Position numbers and translations under genes: made by a program. Positions 8,199 to 17,602 of a stretch of DNA of 64,000 nt are shown piece after piece. The stretch's first letter is position 1; each line of letters begins with the position of its first letter. The stretch is from JANOSH01 sp031415695 (lineage in GTDB: Bacteria > Actinomycetota > Acidimicrobiia > Acidimicrobiales > Ilumatobacteraceae), in contig JANOSH010000032.1 of assembly GCA_031415695.1 (NCBI GenBank), positions 50,475 through 114,474 on the forward strand, read 5' to 3'. The notes below the pieces were generated by a model. That model was given only the letters and a program-made list of their open reading frames with translations. It did no database searches and was not told the DNA's origin.

Positions 8199-9460
8199 GA
8201 CGGGAGATTGGTCCTGACGTAGTGAAGAAGTTCTGAGCGAGGAATTTGTACTTGTTCGCCGGCACCACGCAACGGGCGGACCGACACAGTACCGGCCGCG
8301 GCTTCATCGCTGCCGACGATTACTGCGAGACCAGCACCCGAACGGTCGGCTGCTTTCATCTGGGCCTTCATCGAGCGAGCGTCGAAGGCCCGATCCGCAG
8401 AGATACCGGCCGATCGAAGTTCGTGGCTGATGAGCAAGGCGTGCGAGTCGGTGGTGGTGTCGATGACAAACACATCGACACGCGCCGTAGGCGCCGCGAA
8501 CACACCTTCGGCGTCGCACGCAATGAGCAGTCGTTCGATGCCGCATCCGAAACCGACACCGCCTGTGCCCGCGGGACCGCCAAGCGATTCAACGAGACCG
8601 TTGTACCGGCCACCACCGCCAATGGCGTTCTGTGCGGACGCGCTGGCATGCGAGGCAAACTCGAAGATGGTGTGCGTGTAGTAGTCGAGTCCGCGAACGA
8701 GACGGTGGTTCAGCTCGTAGACAAGGCCGAGGGCGTCGAGCCCGTGTCGAACAGTTGCGAAGTGATCGGCTGCGTCGCTCGACAGATAGTCGGCAATGCG
8801 GGGTGCTTCGTCGACGACGACCTGATCCTCGTCTCGTTTCGAGTCGAGCACACGCAATGGATTGAGGGCCAGCATCTGGCGGCTCTGTTCGGACAGTTCG
8901 CTCCTGCGTTTGTCGAAGTATTCGACGAGGGCGGTTCTAAATGCCGGACGACACGAAGCATCGCCGAGTGAGTTGAGATACAACGTTCGCTGCGTGAGGC
9001 CGAGGGAGCGATGCAAACTATCGAGCAGCACGATTACCTCGATATCGGCAGCCGGATCGTCGGTACCGACAATTTCGGCGTCGACTTGGAAATGCTGACG
9101 GTAGCGACCGGCTTGGGGTCGTTCATAGCGAAAGTTCGGGCCGACGGTCCACGCCTTCCACGGCGCGGCAGGTCGGTGTTCGGCGTAGGCCCGCATCAGT
9201 GACGCTGTCATTTCGGGACGCACAGCAATGCGTCTACCGCCCTTGTCGTCGAAGTCGTACATCTCCTTGCGCACGACGTCGGTTGAATCGCCAACTCGCA
9301 AAAAGACTTCGACATGCTCGATGACCGGGGTGAGAATGAGCCCGAAACCCGACCGTTCGGCGAGGGTGGCGAACGATGCGACCAGCCGGCTCCAGCGCGC
9401 CGACTGTGGCGCGAGAATATCGAGCATGCCCTTGGGCGCTTGGTAGACGGGATCAGCCAT
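8195..9460 (-). CDS. hisS: Histidine--tRNA ligase
   Basis: A class II histidyl-tRNA synthetase (421 aa) that charges tRNA-His. The N-terminus APKGMLDILAPQSARW is typical. Motif 2 reads FRYERPQAGRYRQHFQVDAE. The histidine-binding motif LVRGLDYYTHTIFEF and GGGRYNGLVESLGG are intact. A C-terminal anticodon-binding domain covers roughly residues 325-421. It starts 12 nt downstream of relA and is coupled to aspS; the hisS-aspS pair is common in Gram-positive bacteria. Confidence 0.97.
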   Translation of the reverse strand: MADPVYQAPKGMLDILAPQSARWSRLVASFATLAERSGFGLILTPVIEHVEVFLRVGDSTDVVRKEMYDFDDKGGRRIAVRPEMTASLMRAYAEHRPAAPWKAWTVGPNFRYERPQAGRYRQHFQVDAEIVGTDDPAADIEVIVLLDSLHRSLGLTQRTLYLNSLGDASCRPAFRTALVEYFDKRRSELSEQSRQMLALNPLRVLDSKRDEDQVVVDEAPRIADYLSSDAADHFATVRHGLDALGLVYELNHRLVRGLDYYTHTIFEFASHASASAQNAIGGGGRYNGLVESLGGPAGTGGVGFGCGIERLLIACDAEGVFAAPTARVDVFVIDTTTDSHALLISHELRSAGISADRAFDARSMKAQMKAADRSGAGLAVIVGSDEAAAGTVSVRPLRGAGEQVQIPRSELLHYVRTNLPS

Positions 9461-9472
9461 GGCTTCGTAACG

Positions 9473-11719
9473 CTAGTGGGTGCGAGGCGCTCGGTCGGGG
9501 TTGTTACTCGGGTGAGCATGCGGCATGATGCGGGCAGCCTCAAACACGCCGTCCACGGCTCGAAGACCCCGAATGACCGCGGTGAGATGGGTGCTGTCGG
9601 CCAGTTCAATCTCGAACTTGAGTCGCGAAATGTGATCTGGGTTCGTTTGCGAACTGGAACCCATAATGTTCAGTTGATGCTCGGAGAGAACGCTTGCGAG
9701 GTCACGAAGCAGCCCCGGCCGATCGTACGCCGACACGTCGACTTGCACCACGAATTGGCTCCGGCCGGCATCGACATCCCAGTCGACATCGATAACCCGC
9801 ACCGCCTGCGCTTCCCCCAACGACACGGCATTCGTGCAGTCAGTGCGGTGCACGCTGACACCACGGCCGCGGGTATGGAAGCCCATGATGTCGTCGCCGG
9901 GAACAGGAAGACAGCATCGGGCAAGTTTCACCGGCACATCGTCGAAGCCCTCGACGTGCACGCCAACCTCGGCCCGTGATCGAGCCCGTCTGCGCCCGGT
10001 GGCTGCTGACACGGAGACAGCTACCGCCTCGTCATCGCCGACGTCGAGGCGATTCAACCGGTGGGCAACAACGGCGGCACCAACATGGTGCTCGCCGATG
10101 GCACGCAAAATAGCCTCGCCGTCGGCGTAGCCCATGTCGACAGCGACGATGTCGAGCCGTTCGAGTTTCATATACCGGTCGACCGGTAGACCCTCTTTTT
10201 TGAGCAGGCTGGTGAGTTCGTCGGATCCGGAGGCAACCGTATCGCCACGGCGCTCGCGCAGCTCCCACTGACGGATTTTGTTTCTCGCCCGCGGCGACTT
10301 CACGAAGTTCAACCAGTCGGCACTGGGTCCGCCGATGTCGGTCTTGCGTACGACGATCTCGCAGGTCTCACCCGACCGTAGTAAGTAATCGAGCGGAACG
10401 AGTCGGCCATTGACACGCGAACCAATGCAGCCATGCCCCACCTCGGTGTGCACGGCGTAAGCAAAATCGACCGGGGTCGACCCAATGGGAAGTTGCATCA
10501 CCTCGCCCTTGGGTGTGTAGACAAAGACGTGTTCGGGAGCCAGATCGGTCTTGAGGTCGTCGAGCCATTCTTTAGCATCGGGATTCACCTGGTTGGAGTC
10601 GACCAGATGATCGAGCCAACTCAAGTCGTCACCACTATTTGACTTGTAGGCCCAGTGTGCAGCGACCCCTGTCTCGGCTTTGTCGTGCATTTCCTGGCTA
10701 CGGATCTGCACTTCGATTTGTCTACCCTCGGGCCCGATGACGGTGGTGTGGAGGGCTTGGTAATCGTTGAACTTGGGCATGCCCACGTAGTCTTTGAAGC
10801 GACCCGGCACATGGCTGTAGGCCATGTGAATACACCCGAAGGCTGCGTAACACTCCCTCAGATCACCGACCACGATGCGGATGCCGATCAGGTCGAACAC
10901 GTCGTCGAACGTCTTTCCTTTGATGCGCATCTTGTCCCAGATGCTCCACAAGTGCTTTCCCCTACCCGTGACTTCAGAGGTGACGCCAGCGTCGGCCAGT
11001 TTGGATCGGACATCGTTGACGATTCGGCGAACAAGCGCATCTTGCTCCGGCGTGCGTAGATCGACCATGTGATCAATACCGGCGTACCTGGTGGGGTGCA
11101 ATGCTGCGAAGGCCAGGTCTTCGAGTTCGGTGCGTAGCCGTTGCATGCCGAGGCGGTTGGCCAATGGTGCGTAGATTTCTAACGTTTCGCTAGCAATCCG
11201 CTGCTGTTTCTCGGCCGACAACGCCGCCAGTGTCCTCATGTTGTGTAGCCGGTCGGCCAGCTTGATGATGAGGACCCGGGTGTCTTTCGCCATCGCCACC
11301 AGCATCTTGCGCATCGTGGCCGCCTGTTGTTCTTCTTTCGAGTCGAAGCGGAGCCGTTCGATTTTGGTGAGACCGTCGACAATGCTGCTGACGTCTTCGC
11401 CGAACAGCCGCTTCACATCGACAAGTGTGATGTCGGTGTCCTCGACCACATCGTGCAACAGGGCAGAGATCACGGTGGTTTCGTCGAGCCCCAATTGAGA
11501 AACAATTCTGGCCACGCCGATCGGGTGAGTGATGTATTTCTCACCACTGCGGCGACGTTGACCTACATGTGCTCCGGCGGCGAGTTCGTACGCTTGAACC
11601 AGGCGAGTGGTGTTGGCCTTTGGGCGCAGTTCGCGATACAAGGCAACCAGCGGGGCTATCTCTGGATCGAGGCCAGCACTAGCGCTACGGGGCGACTTAG
11701 CGCGTTCAACGGCCGGCAA
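9473..11719 (-). CDS. relA: Bifunctional (p)ppGpp synthetase/hydrolase, RelA/SpoT homolog
   Basis: A 748-aa long RSH enzyme that makes and degrades the alarmone (p)ppGpp. The HD hydrolase domain retains HPIGVARIV and the key LLHDVVED (His89-Asp90), so hydrolase activity is likely. The synthetase domain contains GRGKHLWSIWDKMRIKG, DLIGIRIVV and the GRFKDYVGMPKFNDYQALHT substrate loop. A TGS domain (FVYTPKGEVMQLPIG) and a C-terminal ACT domain (VDVSAYDRPGLLRDLASVL) follow. The start codon is TTG, one base after the apt stop, with a GAGG site 7 nt upstream. The apt-relA pairing is widespread and links purine salvage with the stringent response. Confidence 0.96.
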   Translation of the reverse strand: MPAVERAKSPRSASAGLDPEIAPLVALYRELRPKANTTRLVQAYELAAGAHVGQRRRSGEKYITHPIGVARIVSQLGLDETTVISALLHDVVEDTDITLVDVKRLFGEDVSSIVDGLTKIERLRFDSKEEQQAATMRKMLVAMAKDTRVLIIKLADRLHNMRTLAALSAEKQQRIASETLEIYAPLANRLGMQRLRTELEDLAFAALHPTRYAGIDHMVDLRTPEQDALVRRIVNDVRSKLADAGVTSEVTGRGKHLWSIWDKMRIKGKTFDDVFDLIGIRIVVGDLRECYAAFGCIHMAYSHVPGRFKDYVGMPKFNDYQALHTTVIGPEGRQIEVQIRSQEMHDKAETGVAAHWAYKSNSGDDLSWLDHLVDSNQVNPDAKEWLDDLKTDLAPEHVFVYTPKGEVMQLPIGSTPVDFAYAVHTEVGHGCIGSRVNGRLVPLDYLLRSGETCEIVVRKTDIGGPSADWLNFVKSPRARNKIRQWELRERRGDTVASGSDELTSLLKKEGLPVDRYMKLERLDIVAVDMGYADGEAILRAIGEHHVGAAVVAHRLNRLDVGDDEAVAVSVSAATGRRRARSRAEVGVHVEGFDDVPVKLARCCLPVPGDDIMGFHTRGRGVSVHRTDCTNAVSLGEAQAVRVIDVDWDVDAGRSQFVVQVDVSAYDRPGLLRDLASVLSEHQLNIMGSSSQTNPDHISRLKFEIELADSTHLTAVIRGLRAVDGVFEAARIMPHAHPSNNPDRAPRTH

Positions 11720-11720
11720 C

Positions 11721-12248
11721 TCAAAACCTCAGCAGGCTGATTCGTTCGTGAATTCCAAGTTTCGAAGCACCGTTTAGCGCAGCTATTTCGATGAGGAAGG
11801 CAAGGCCGGCGACCTTGCCACCGAGCCCTTCGATCAGACGAACCGTTGCCGCCGCCGTGCCTCCTGTGGCCAGCACATCGTCGACGATGAGGACATGTTC
11901 GCCAGGAAGAAGTGCATCGCGATGAATCTCGAGTTTGTCGCTGCCGTACTCCAGCGAATACTCCTCACGCGCCACCGCCCAGGGCAACTTGCCGGCCTTA
12001 CGAATGGGAATGAATGCAGAACCGATTCGGTACGCAACCGCAGCTGCAATGATGAATCCGCGAGCCTCCATACCGGCCACTCGGTCGATTTTCGCACCAG
12101 CGAAGTGGTCGGCCAAGGCATCGATGGAATAGCGGAACGCCGAGGCATCGCCAAGTAACGGTGTGATATCGCGAAAAGTCACACCGGGCGTGGGGTAGTC
12201 CTCGATGGACCTAACGAGTTGGGCTAGCCAGGCTGCGTCGGTCGCCAT
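11721..12248 (-). CDS. apt: Adenine phosphoribosyltransferase
   Basis: A 175-aa type I phosphoribosyltransferase that converts adenine and PRPP to AMP. The N-terminus carries DYPTPGVTFRDITPLLGD. The middle has GMEARGFIIAAAVA. The PRPP-binding motif is HVLIVDDVLATGGTAAA. Length is typical for the family. It lies 9 nt downstream of secF and one base before relA, within the same co-directional block. Confidence 0.96.
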   Translation of the reverse strand: MATDAAWLAQLVRSIEDYPTPGVTFRDITPLLGDASAFRYSIDALADHFAGAKIDRVAGMEARGFIIAAAVAYRIGSAFIPIRKAGKLPWAVAREEYSLEYGSDKLEIHRDALLPGEHVLIVDDVLATGGTAAATVRLIEGLGGKVAGLAFLIEIAALNGASKLGIHERISLLRF

Positions 12249-12257
12249 CGCTACAGG

Positions 12258-13400
12258 TTAGCGCCGCTTGTTCTTGCGCGGGCGTGGTGGGTGCCCTAAC
12301 CCAGCAGCCAACGTGATTTCGGGGTTCGCTGCTACCCCAGCCGCCGCCGCTCCCGCCGCTGCCTTCGTGACGGCTGCGGCACTACCAGTTGCCCCAGAGC
12401 GAAGGGCCGCAAGCGAGTCGCCTTTGCTGATCTTGTTGCGCAAGTCACGATACTTTGGCTCTCGTTCCTTCAGAATGGCGAGCAGTGGCGTGGCAATAAA
12501 GATCGAGCTATACGAGCCCGCGAGTAGGCCGACCAGCAGGGCAAGTGCGAACTCTCGCAGTGTGATGGCACCAAGCATGTACGAGCCAACTACCAGGAGC
12601 GACAGTACCGGCAGTACCGCGGCCAACGATGTGTTGATCGACCGCATCAGGGTCTGGTTCATCGACAGGTTGACCACGTCGGAGTAGCTGTACTTTCCTG
12701 AACCGAGCCGGCGGGTGTTCTCGTGCACCTTGTCGAACACCACGATGGTGTCGTACAGCGAGAAGCCGAGGATGGTGAGGAATGCGGTAAGCGTGGCGGG
12801 CGTAACGGCGAACCGGAAAATTGAGTACACACCGACCGAGATGAGCACGTCGTGGAGCACGGCGACGAATGCCCCGATAGCCATTTTGGGTTCGAACCGG
12901 ATGCCGATGAAGATGGACAACGCAATGAAGAACATAACGAGGGCGATGATGGCCTTACGTGTGATCTCCTTACCCCAGGTAGCCGACACCGACGACAGCG
13001 GCACTTCCTGGTTGTCGACGCCAGCCGCCGTGGCGAACTCGTTGCGGATGCTTGACTGCAGCTCTTGAGACTGGGCTCCGACCTGGACTCGGATTCGTTC
13101 ACCGGTGGAACCGTTGAGGGTCTGAACCTTGGCGTCGGACCCGCTGATACCGTTGGCCGTCAAAATGCTTTCGGCTTTCTCGATGGTGAGTTCACCCTTA
13201 GCTGGTGGTTCCCACACAACACCGCCCTTGAAGTCGAGGCCAAGATTGAGACCTTGGAACAACAAGGAGATGACCGAGACCAGTAGCAACAGGCCACTGA
13301 TCGCGAAACCTATGTTGCGCTTACCGACGAAGTCGTAGGTGGTTTCGCCGTGATACAGGCGATGCGCGAGGCTTGTTTCGGGGCTGACGACGTCGTTCAT
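12258..13400 (-). CDS. secF: Protein translocase subunit SecF
   Basis: A 380-aa RND-type Sec accessory subunit with six membrane segments, which helps drive late steps of export with SecD and YajC. It has the first membrane helix (FAISGLLLLVSVISLLFQGL), the LGLDFKGGVVWE signature, a periplasmic-type head and the SLYDTIVVFDKVHENTRR loop. LMRSINTSLAAVLPVLSLL lies near the end. The cytoplasmic tail is Ala-rich and then strongly basic. The open frame extends to 13466, but the ATG at 13400 makes an ATGA overlap with secD and directly precedes the usual SecF N-terminus. Confidence 0.95.
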   Translation of the reverse strand: MNDVVSPETSLAHRLYHGETTYDFVGKRNIGFAISGLLLLVSVISLLFQGLNLGLDFKGGVVWEPPAKGELTIEKAESILTANGISGSDAKVQTLNGSTGERIRVQVGAQSQELQSSIRNEFATAAGVDNQEVPLSSVSATWGKEITRKAIIALVMFFIALSIFIGIRFEPKMAIGAFVAVLHDVLISVGVYSIFRFAVTPATLTAFLTILGFSLYDTIVVFDKVHENTRRLGSGKYSYSDVVNLSMNQTLMRSINTSLAAVLPVLSLLVVGSYMLGAITLREFALALLVGLLAGSYSSIFIATPLLAILKEREPKYRDLRNKISKGDSLAALRSGATGSAAAVTKAAAGAAAAGVAANPEITLAAGLGHPPRPRKNKRR

Positions 13401-15034
13401 GAAACCGCTCCTGCCAGGGGCACGTTTGGCGTAGCAACACCAAGTACCCGTTTGCCGCTGAACCATCTGCTGCGTGCCATAAGCGCAACTGCATTTCGCG
13501 TGAAGAACCAGGCAACGAACAGGTCGATAAGGGTGGATAGCCCAAGGTAGAACGCAAAACCTCGCACGCTGCCGACGGTTCGCCAGTACAACAGCCCGGC
13601 GGCGATAAGCGAAACTGAGTCGGCGGCGAGAATGGTGCGCCAGGCTCCGGCAAAGCCTTTGGTGGTGGATGCCCGAAGTGTTCGACCCGAACGAACTTCG
13701 TCCTTGAGCCGTTCGAAGAACACCACGTAACTGTCGACCGTTACACCAATAGACACGATGATGCCGGCTGCGCCAGCCAGGGTCATGACCGCGCCTCTCC
13801 AGCTGATGATGGCGTACATGAGGGCGCTGGACACAAGCAGGCCAGCGACGACGACGATAGCCAGCATGCGGTAGTAGAACAGCATGAAGAGCAGTACCAA
13901 TCCAATACCGACGACTCCCGATATGAGACCGGCTCGCAGCGAGTCCTTGCCGAGTGTGGCCGAGACGGTTTGTACAGCTTGAGGTTCGAGCTCGACCGGC
14001 AGCGAGCCGAAGTTCAAGACGCTAGCCAACTGGCGGGCCGACTCTTGGTCGAACGAGCCGCTAATGCTCACTTTGCCATCGGCGAATGACGGCTCGTTGA
14101 CCTCGGGGGCCGAGATGACGTTTCCGTCCAAAACAATGGCCAACTGTTTGGTAGGACACTGCGGCGTGGTGTTAAAGCATGCGGCCGCCAGTTGATTCCA
14201 CAACTCGGTACCTGCCGCACCGGACTTCAACTCGAGAGCAACCGACCACTCACCGGTATTGGCGAATTGCGGTTCGGCCGTCTTGACGCCCTTGCCCGTA
14301 AGGATCGCCGGGCCGAGAATGTAACGACGCACAACGGTCTTGTCGATGGTCTGGGGCAGTACCACCGTGGCCTCGATGAGGTCTTCGTCGCGCGTGCTGG
14401 TTTTGTAGATGGTGGTGGGAATCGGAGGTGACGCGGTGGTCACCGATGGATCAGCCACCGTCGTCACCGGAGCTGCGACTGTGGTCGTTGGAGTCACCGT
14501 GGTCGTTGTTGGGTCTGCTTGGCGGGGCTGGCGAGAAGGTCCACCGGCAGCGGTGGTGCTGGTCGAGGCGCCAACGTCGACAACTGACGTTGAAGTGGCG
14601 GCCACCTCCGTAGCATTGAACGCTTCTTGTACCTGAGCTTGTTGATTGATGACCGATAGATCAGGAGCTGACTGGCTTTCATCGGCTCCGATAGCGAGTA
14701 GCACCGGACGGAATCGAAGCTCGGCTGTTGCACCAACGGCGTTCAATGCAGCTTCTTGATCCTTTACACCCGGCAACGACACCACGATGGTATTTCCCTG
14801 CTGAGACACCTCGGGTTCCGAGACTCCAAGGCTGTCGACCCGGTTTCGAATGATCTCTTTCGCCTTGCTCATGGCATCGGCACTGGGGCTGCCCTTCGCT
14901 TTGAGCACTACCGATGCTCCACCCTGGAGATCGAGTCCAAGTTCGGGCTTGCGGTTGGTGGCAAGCATTATCGCCAAAAGCCCGAACGCGCTGAGCACGA
15001 TTCCCAGCAGTGGCACAAGATGTTTCCGTCGCAT
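13397..15034 (-). CDS. secD: Protein translocase subunit SecD
   Basis: A 545-aa partner of SecF. It has an N-terminal membrane helix, the LGLDLQGGASVVLKAKG signature, and a large extracytoplasmic P1 region. The membrane domain contains MTLAGAAGIIVSIGVTVDSYVVFFERLKDE. Residues about 145-209 are a low-complexity Thr/Pro/Val/Ala stretch (for example TTTTVTPTTTV) inside the extracytoplasmic head, which most SecD proteins lack. It looks like a flexible surface linker. It starts 2 nt after the yajC stop and is coupled to secF, giving the classical yajC-secD-secF operon. Confidence 0.96.
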   Translation of the reverse strand: MRRKHLVPLLGIVLSAFGLLAIMLATNRKPELGLDLQGGASVVLKAKGSPSADAMSKAKEIIRNRVDSLGVSEPEVSQQGNTIVVSLPGVKDQEAALNAVGATAELRFRPVLLAIGADESQSAPDLSVINQQAQVQEAFNATEVAATSTSVVDVGASTSTTAAGGPSRQPRQADPTTTTVTPTTTVAAPVTTVADPSVTTASPPIPTTIYKTSTRDEDLIEATVVLPQTIDKTVVRRYILGPAILTGKGVKTAEPQFANTGEWSVALELKSGAAGTELWNQLAAACFNTTPQCPTKQLAIVLDGNVISAPEVNEPSFADGKVSISGSFDQESARQLASVLNFGSLPVELEPQAVQTVSATLGKDSLRAGLISGVVGIGLVLLFMLFYYRMLAIVVVAGLLVSSALMYAIISWRGAVMTLAGAAGIIVSIGVTVDSYVVFFERLKDEVRSGRTLRASTTKGFAGAWRTILAADSVSLIAAGLLYWRTVGSVRGFAFYLGLSTLIDLFVAWFFTRNAVALMARSRWFSGKRVLGVATPNVPLAGAVS

Positions 15035-15036
15035 TG

Positions 15037-15399
15037 TTAGGCGTCCTTGTCGGCGTCGGCCGGGTCGTCAGGTGGATCCTCAGGTGGCCGGATGGTGTCG
15101 TCCGCCACCTCAGCTGTGTCGAGATCGGTCGAGCGAACAACTCCGTCTGGTGCAGGGGTGATCACCTTGGAGATTGCTGCTTTGGCGATTCGGATCTCGA
15201 CGTCCTCGGCGATTTCAAGCCACACAATGTCGCCTTCGATAGCCGATACAAACCCGTAGAGTCCCGAGGTTGTGAGAATTTCGGCGCCCTCTTTGGCGCT
15301 ATCTCGTAGTGCCGCTAAAGCCGAGGCCTGCTTCTTTTTCTGTGTGCTCATGACGAAAAACAACGCCACAAGCATCAACGGGAGGAAGAGAGTTTCCAT
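15037..15399 (-). CDS. yajC: Preprotein translocase subunit YajC
   Basis: A 120-aa single-pass membrane protein that associates with SecDF. The N-terminal helix is ETLFLPLMLVALFFVMSTQ, followed at once by a basic KKK patch. The small folded domain has the family pattern TTSGLYGFVSAIEGDIVWLE. The C-terminal third is acidic (Asp/Glu/Pro-rich). An 80-nt gap separates it from tgt upstream; that gap contains no feature I can name. Confidence 0.92.
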   Translation of the reverse strand: METLFLPLMLVALFFVMSTQKKKQASALAALRDSAKEGAEILTTSGLYGFVSAIEGDIVWLEIAEDVEIRIAKAAISKVITPAPDGVVRSTDLDTAEVADDTIRPPEDPPDDPADADKDA

Positions 15400-15479
15400 G
15401 TGCCTTCTACTTCAATCAGAAATCGCCGCGAAAATTGACGAGTTACAGAGATTACCCAGTCGGCACGTCATCGCGGGGA

Positions 15480-16580
15480 TCAACCCCAAATGCCAAGAAT
15501 CTCGGCTCGTAGTGCGCTGAAGGTGCCGTCGATGATGGCGTTGCGCATTTCGCTCATCAGATTCAAGGTCCACGCAATGTTATGGAGCGAAACCAGGCGA
15601 CTTGCGGTGGGCTCGCCGACCTGGATGAGATGGCGTAGATAGCCAACGCTGTGACGCGAGCACACGTCACAGACACACGTTGGATCGAGCGGCTCGTCAC
15701 TGCGGATGAACCGGGCGTTCTTCACCTGCACTCGGCCCGCGCTCGTCAGAGCTGTACCGTGGCGTCCCAGGCGGGTCTGCAGCACGCAGTCGAACTGATC
15801 GACGCCAAGTGCCACGGCCTCGACCAGGCCGGCCGGGTCACCAACCCCCATGAGATAACGAGGTTGATCGGACGGCAATTCACTCAGCGCGGCAGCCAAC
15901 GCCGGCAACATCTCGGCGCGAGATTCACCGACCGACAATCCCCCGATGCCATAACCATCAAAACCAACCTCAACAGTTCGTCGAGCGCTTTGCACTCGCA
16001 ACAGTTCGTCGATGCCACCTTGAACGATGCCGAATTGGCTCTGGTCGGCCCGAGTGTGGGCCGCTCTGGCCAGGTGTGCCCATGCCACGGTTCGGTCGAC
16101 GGCCCGCCGGATAACGTCGGGCTCGGACGGCAACGGCGGGCATACGTCGAGCACCATGGCAATGTCGGCACCCAATTGTTCTTGCACCCGGACCGCAATG
16201 TCGGGGGTGAACCGATGTAACGAGCCGTCGTAAATCGATTTGAACGTGACGCCGTCGTCATCAACTTTCGGGTTAAGTGAAAAGACCTGGAAACCGCCCG
16301 AATCGGTGAGGGTAACGCCACCCCAGCCCGAGAAGCGTCCCAGACCTCCAAGCTCGGCCACAACGTCGACACCCGGCCGCAACATCAGGTGATACGTGTT
16401 TCCGAGCACAATCTGTACGCCAAGTCGATCGTAGTCAACTGCCGAGAGATACTTGATGGTGCCTCGCGTGCCAACTGGCATAAAGCATGGGGTCTGATAC
16501 TGGTGCCGGGCCGTCGTTGCCACGCCAGCGCGGGCTGTCCCGTCGGTGGCGACGACATCGAGTTGCACTCGATGCGTCAT
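15480..16580 (-). CDS. tgt: tRNA-guanine(34) transglycosylase
   Basis: This 366-aa enzyme swaps guanine-34 for preQ1 in GUN-anticodon tRNAs during queuosine synthesis. It shows LTDSGGFQVFSL with the general acid/base Asp, FDCVLQTRLGRHGTAL with the nucleophile Asp, and the zinc site CVCDVC followed by a His 25 residues on. The nucleophile loop reads LQTR where many homologues read LPTR or MPTR. The frame is open to 16664, but the ATG at 16580 overlaps the queA stop as ATGA and begins the standard N-terminus. Acts directly before QueA in the pathway. Confidence 0.95.
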   Translation of the reverse strand: MTHRVQLDVVATDGTARAGVATTARHQYQTPCFMPVGTRGTIKYLSAVDYDRLGVQIVLGNTYHLMLRPGVDVVAELGGLGRFSGWGGVTLTDSGGFQVFSLNPKVDDDGVTFKSIYDGSLHRFTPDIAVRVQEQLGADIAMVLDVCPPLPSEPDVIRRAVDRTVAWAHLARAAHTRADQSQFGIVQGGIDELLRVQSARRTVEVGFDGYGIGGLSVGESRAEMLPALAAALSELPSDQPRYLMGVGDPAGLVEAVALGVDQFDCVLQTRLGRHGTALTSAGRVQVKNARFIRSDEPLDPTCVCDVCSRHSVGYLRHLIQVGEPTASRLVSLHNIAWTLNLMSEMRNAIIDGTFSALRAEILGIWG

Positions 16581-17590
16581 GCGGATCGGTCTAGCAACAT
16601 GGTGTCTCCGAACGATAAAAAGCGATAGCCGGTCGACTGAGCGTGGGTATAGAGGTCTCGCCAACGCGGCCCAATGAACGCGTCGATCATGACGAGAAGA
16701 GTCGACTTGGGTACGTGAAAGTTCGTCATCATGAGGTCAACTACAGCCCAGGGATATGGACGCTGAATGAACAGGCTCGTCCGCCCGGACAATTGACCCA
16801 GCGCCGCCGCCGACTCAAGCGCGCGTGTCGTGGTTGTGCCTACGGCAACAACACGACCGCCGCTATCGTGAGTGGCCTGAATGGCCGCGAGCGTGCTCGC
16901 CGGCACGGTGTAGGCCTCGGAATGCATGAGGTGATCGTCGGTATCGTCGACCACTACCGGGCGAAATGTGTCCAAACCGACGACTAGCTCCACTCGCTCG
17001 ATTCCAACTCCGCCGTCACGCACCTGATCCAGTAACACGTCGGTCAGATGCAACCCAGCAGTGGGTGCCGCGGCGCTGGCTGGTCGCTTGGCGTACACGG
17101 TTTGATACCGATCTGGCGCCGCGGTTGACTGGGTGATGTACGGCGGCAGAGGCATCTCGCCATAGGCCGCTAGGGCAGCGTCGGGGTCGTCGGTGTGCAA
17201 CGTGACCCGCCGGCGACCATCGTCGCCGAGCACCTCGCCAACGACGATATCGAGTTCCCCGACCCTGACGACGGACCCGGGTTTGAGCTTTCGACCCGGG
17301 CGTACCAGCGCTTCCCAGACGCAGCGAGATGCGTCGATCGGTTCGAGGAGAAGAACCTCGGCCGCGCCGCCCGTGTTGCGGGTACCTACCAGTCGTGCTG
17401 GGATGACTCGTGTGTCGTTCACGACGAGCAGGTCGCCTGGCTTCAGACATCGGGTTAGGTCTCGAACGGTCCAGTCATCGGGCCGGCCAACGCCGCGATC
17501 GACAAGCAGGCGAGCCGAATCGCGTGGCTCGGCCGGTTCCTGGGCAATCGACTCGGGTCGAAGGTGATAGTCGACCTCGCTCAGCAGCAC
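16577..17590 (-). CDS. queA: S-adenosylmethionine:tRNA ribosyltransferase-isomerase
   Basis: A 337-aa QueA enzyme that transfers and isomerises the ribosyl part of SAM onto preQ1-tRNA to give epoxyqueuosine. Typical blocks are the start VDYHLRPESIAQEPAEPRDS, DLLVVNDTRVIPARL, and SAAAPTAGLHLTDVLLDQVR. VVAVGTTTTRALESAA and DLMMTNFHVPKSTLLVMIDAF complete the set. Length is usual. It lies 12 nt downstream of ruvB and is coupled to tgt by an ATGA overlap. Confidence 0.96.
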   Translation of the reverse strand: MLLSEVDYHLRPESIAQEPAEPRDSARLLVDRGVGRPDDWTVRDLTRCLKPGDLLVVNDTRVIPARLVGTRNTGGAAEVLLLEPIDASRCVWEALVRPGRKLKPGSVVRVGELDIVVGEVLGDDGRRRVTLHTDDPDAALAAYGEMPLPPYITQSTAAPDRYQTVYAKRPASAAAPTAGLHLTDVLLDQVRDGGVGIERVELVVGLDTFRPVVVDDTDDHLMHSEAYTVPASTLAAIQATHDSGGRVVAVGTTTTRALESAAALGQLSGRTSLFIQRPYPWAVVDLMMTNFHVPKSTLLVMIDAFIGPRWRDLYTHAQSTGYRFLSFGDTMLLDRSA

Positions 17591-17602
17591 AGGGGTGAAA
17601 TA

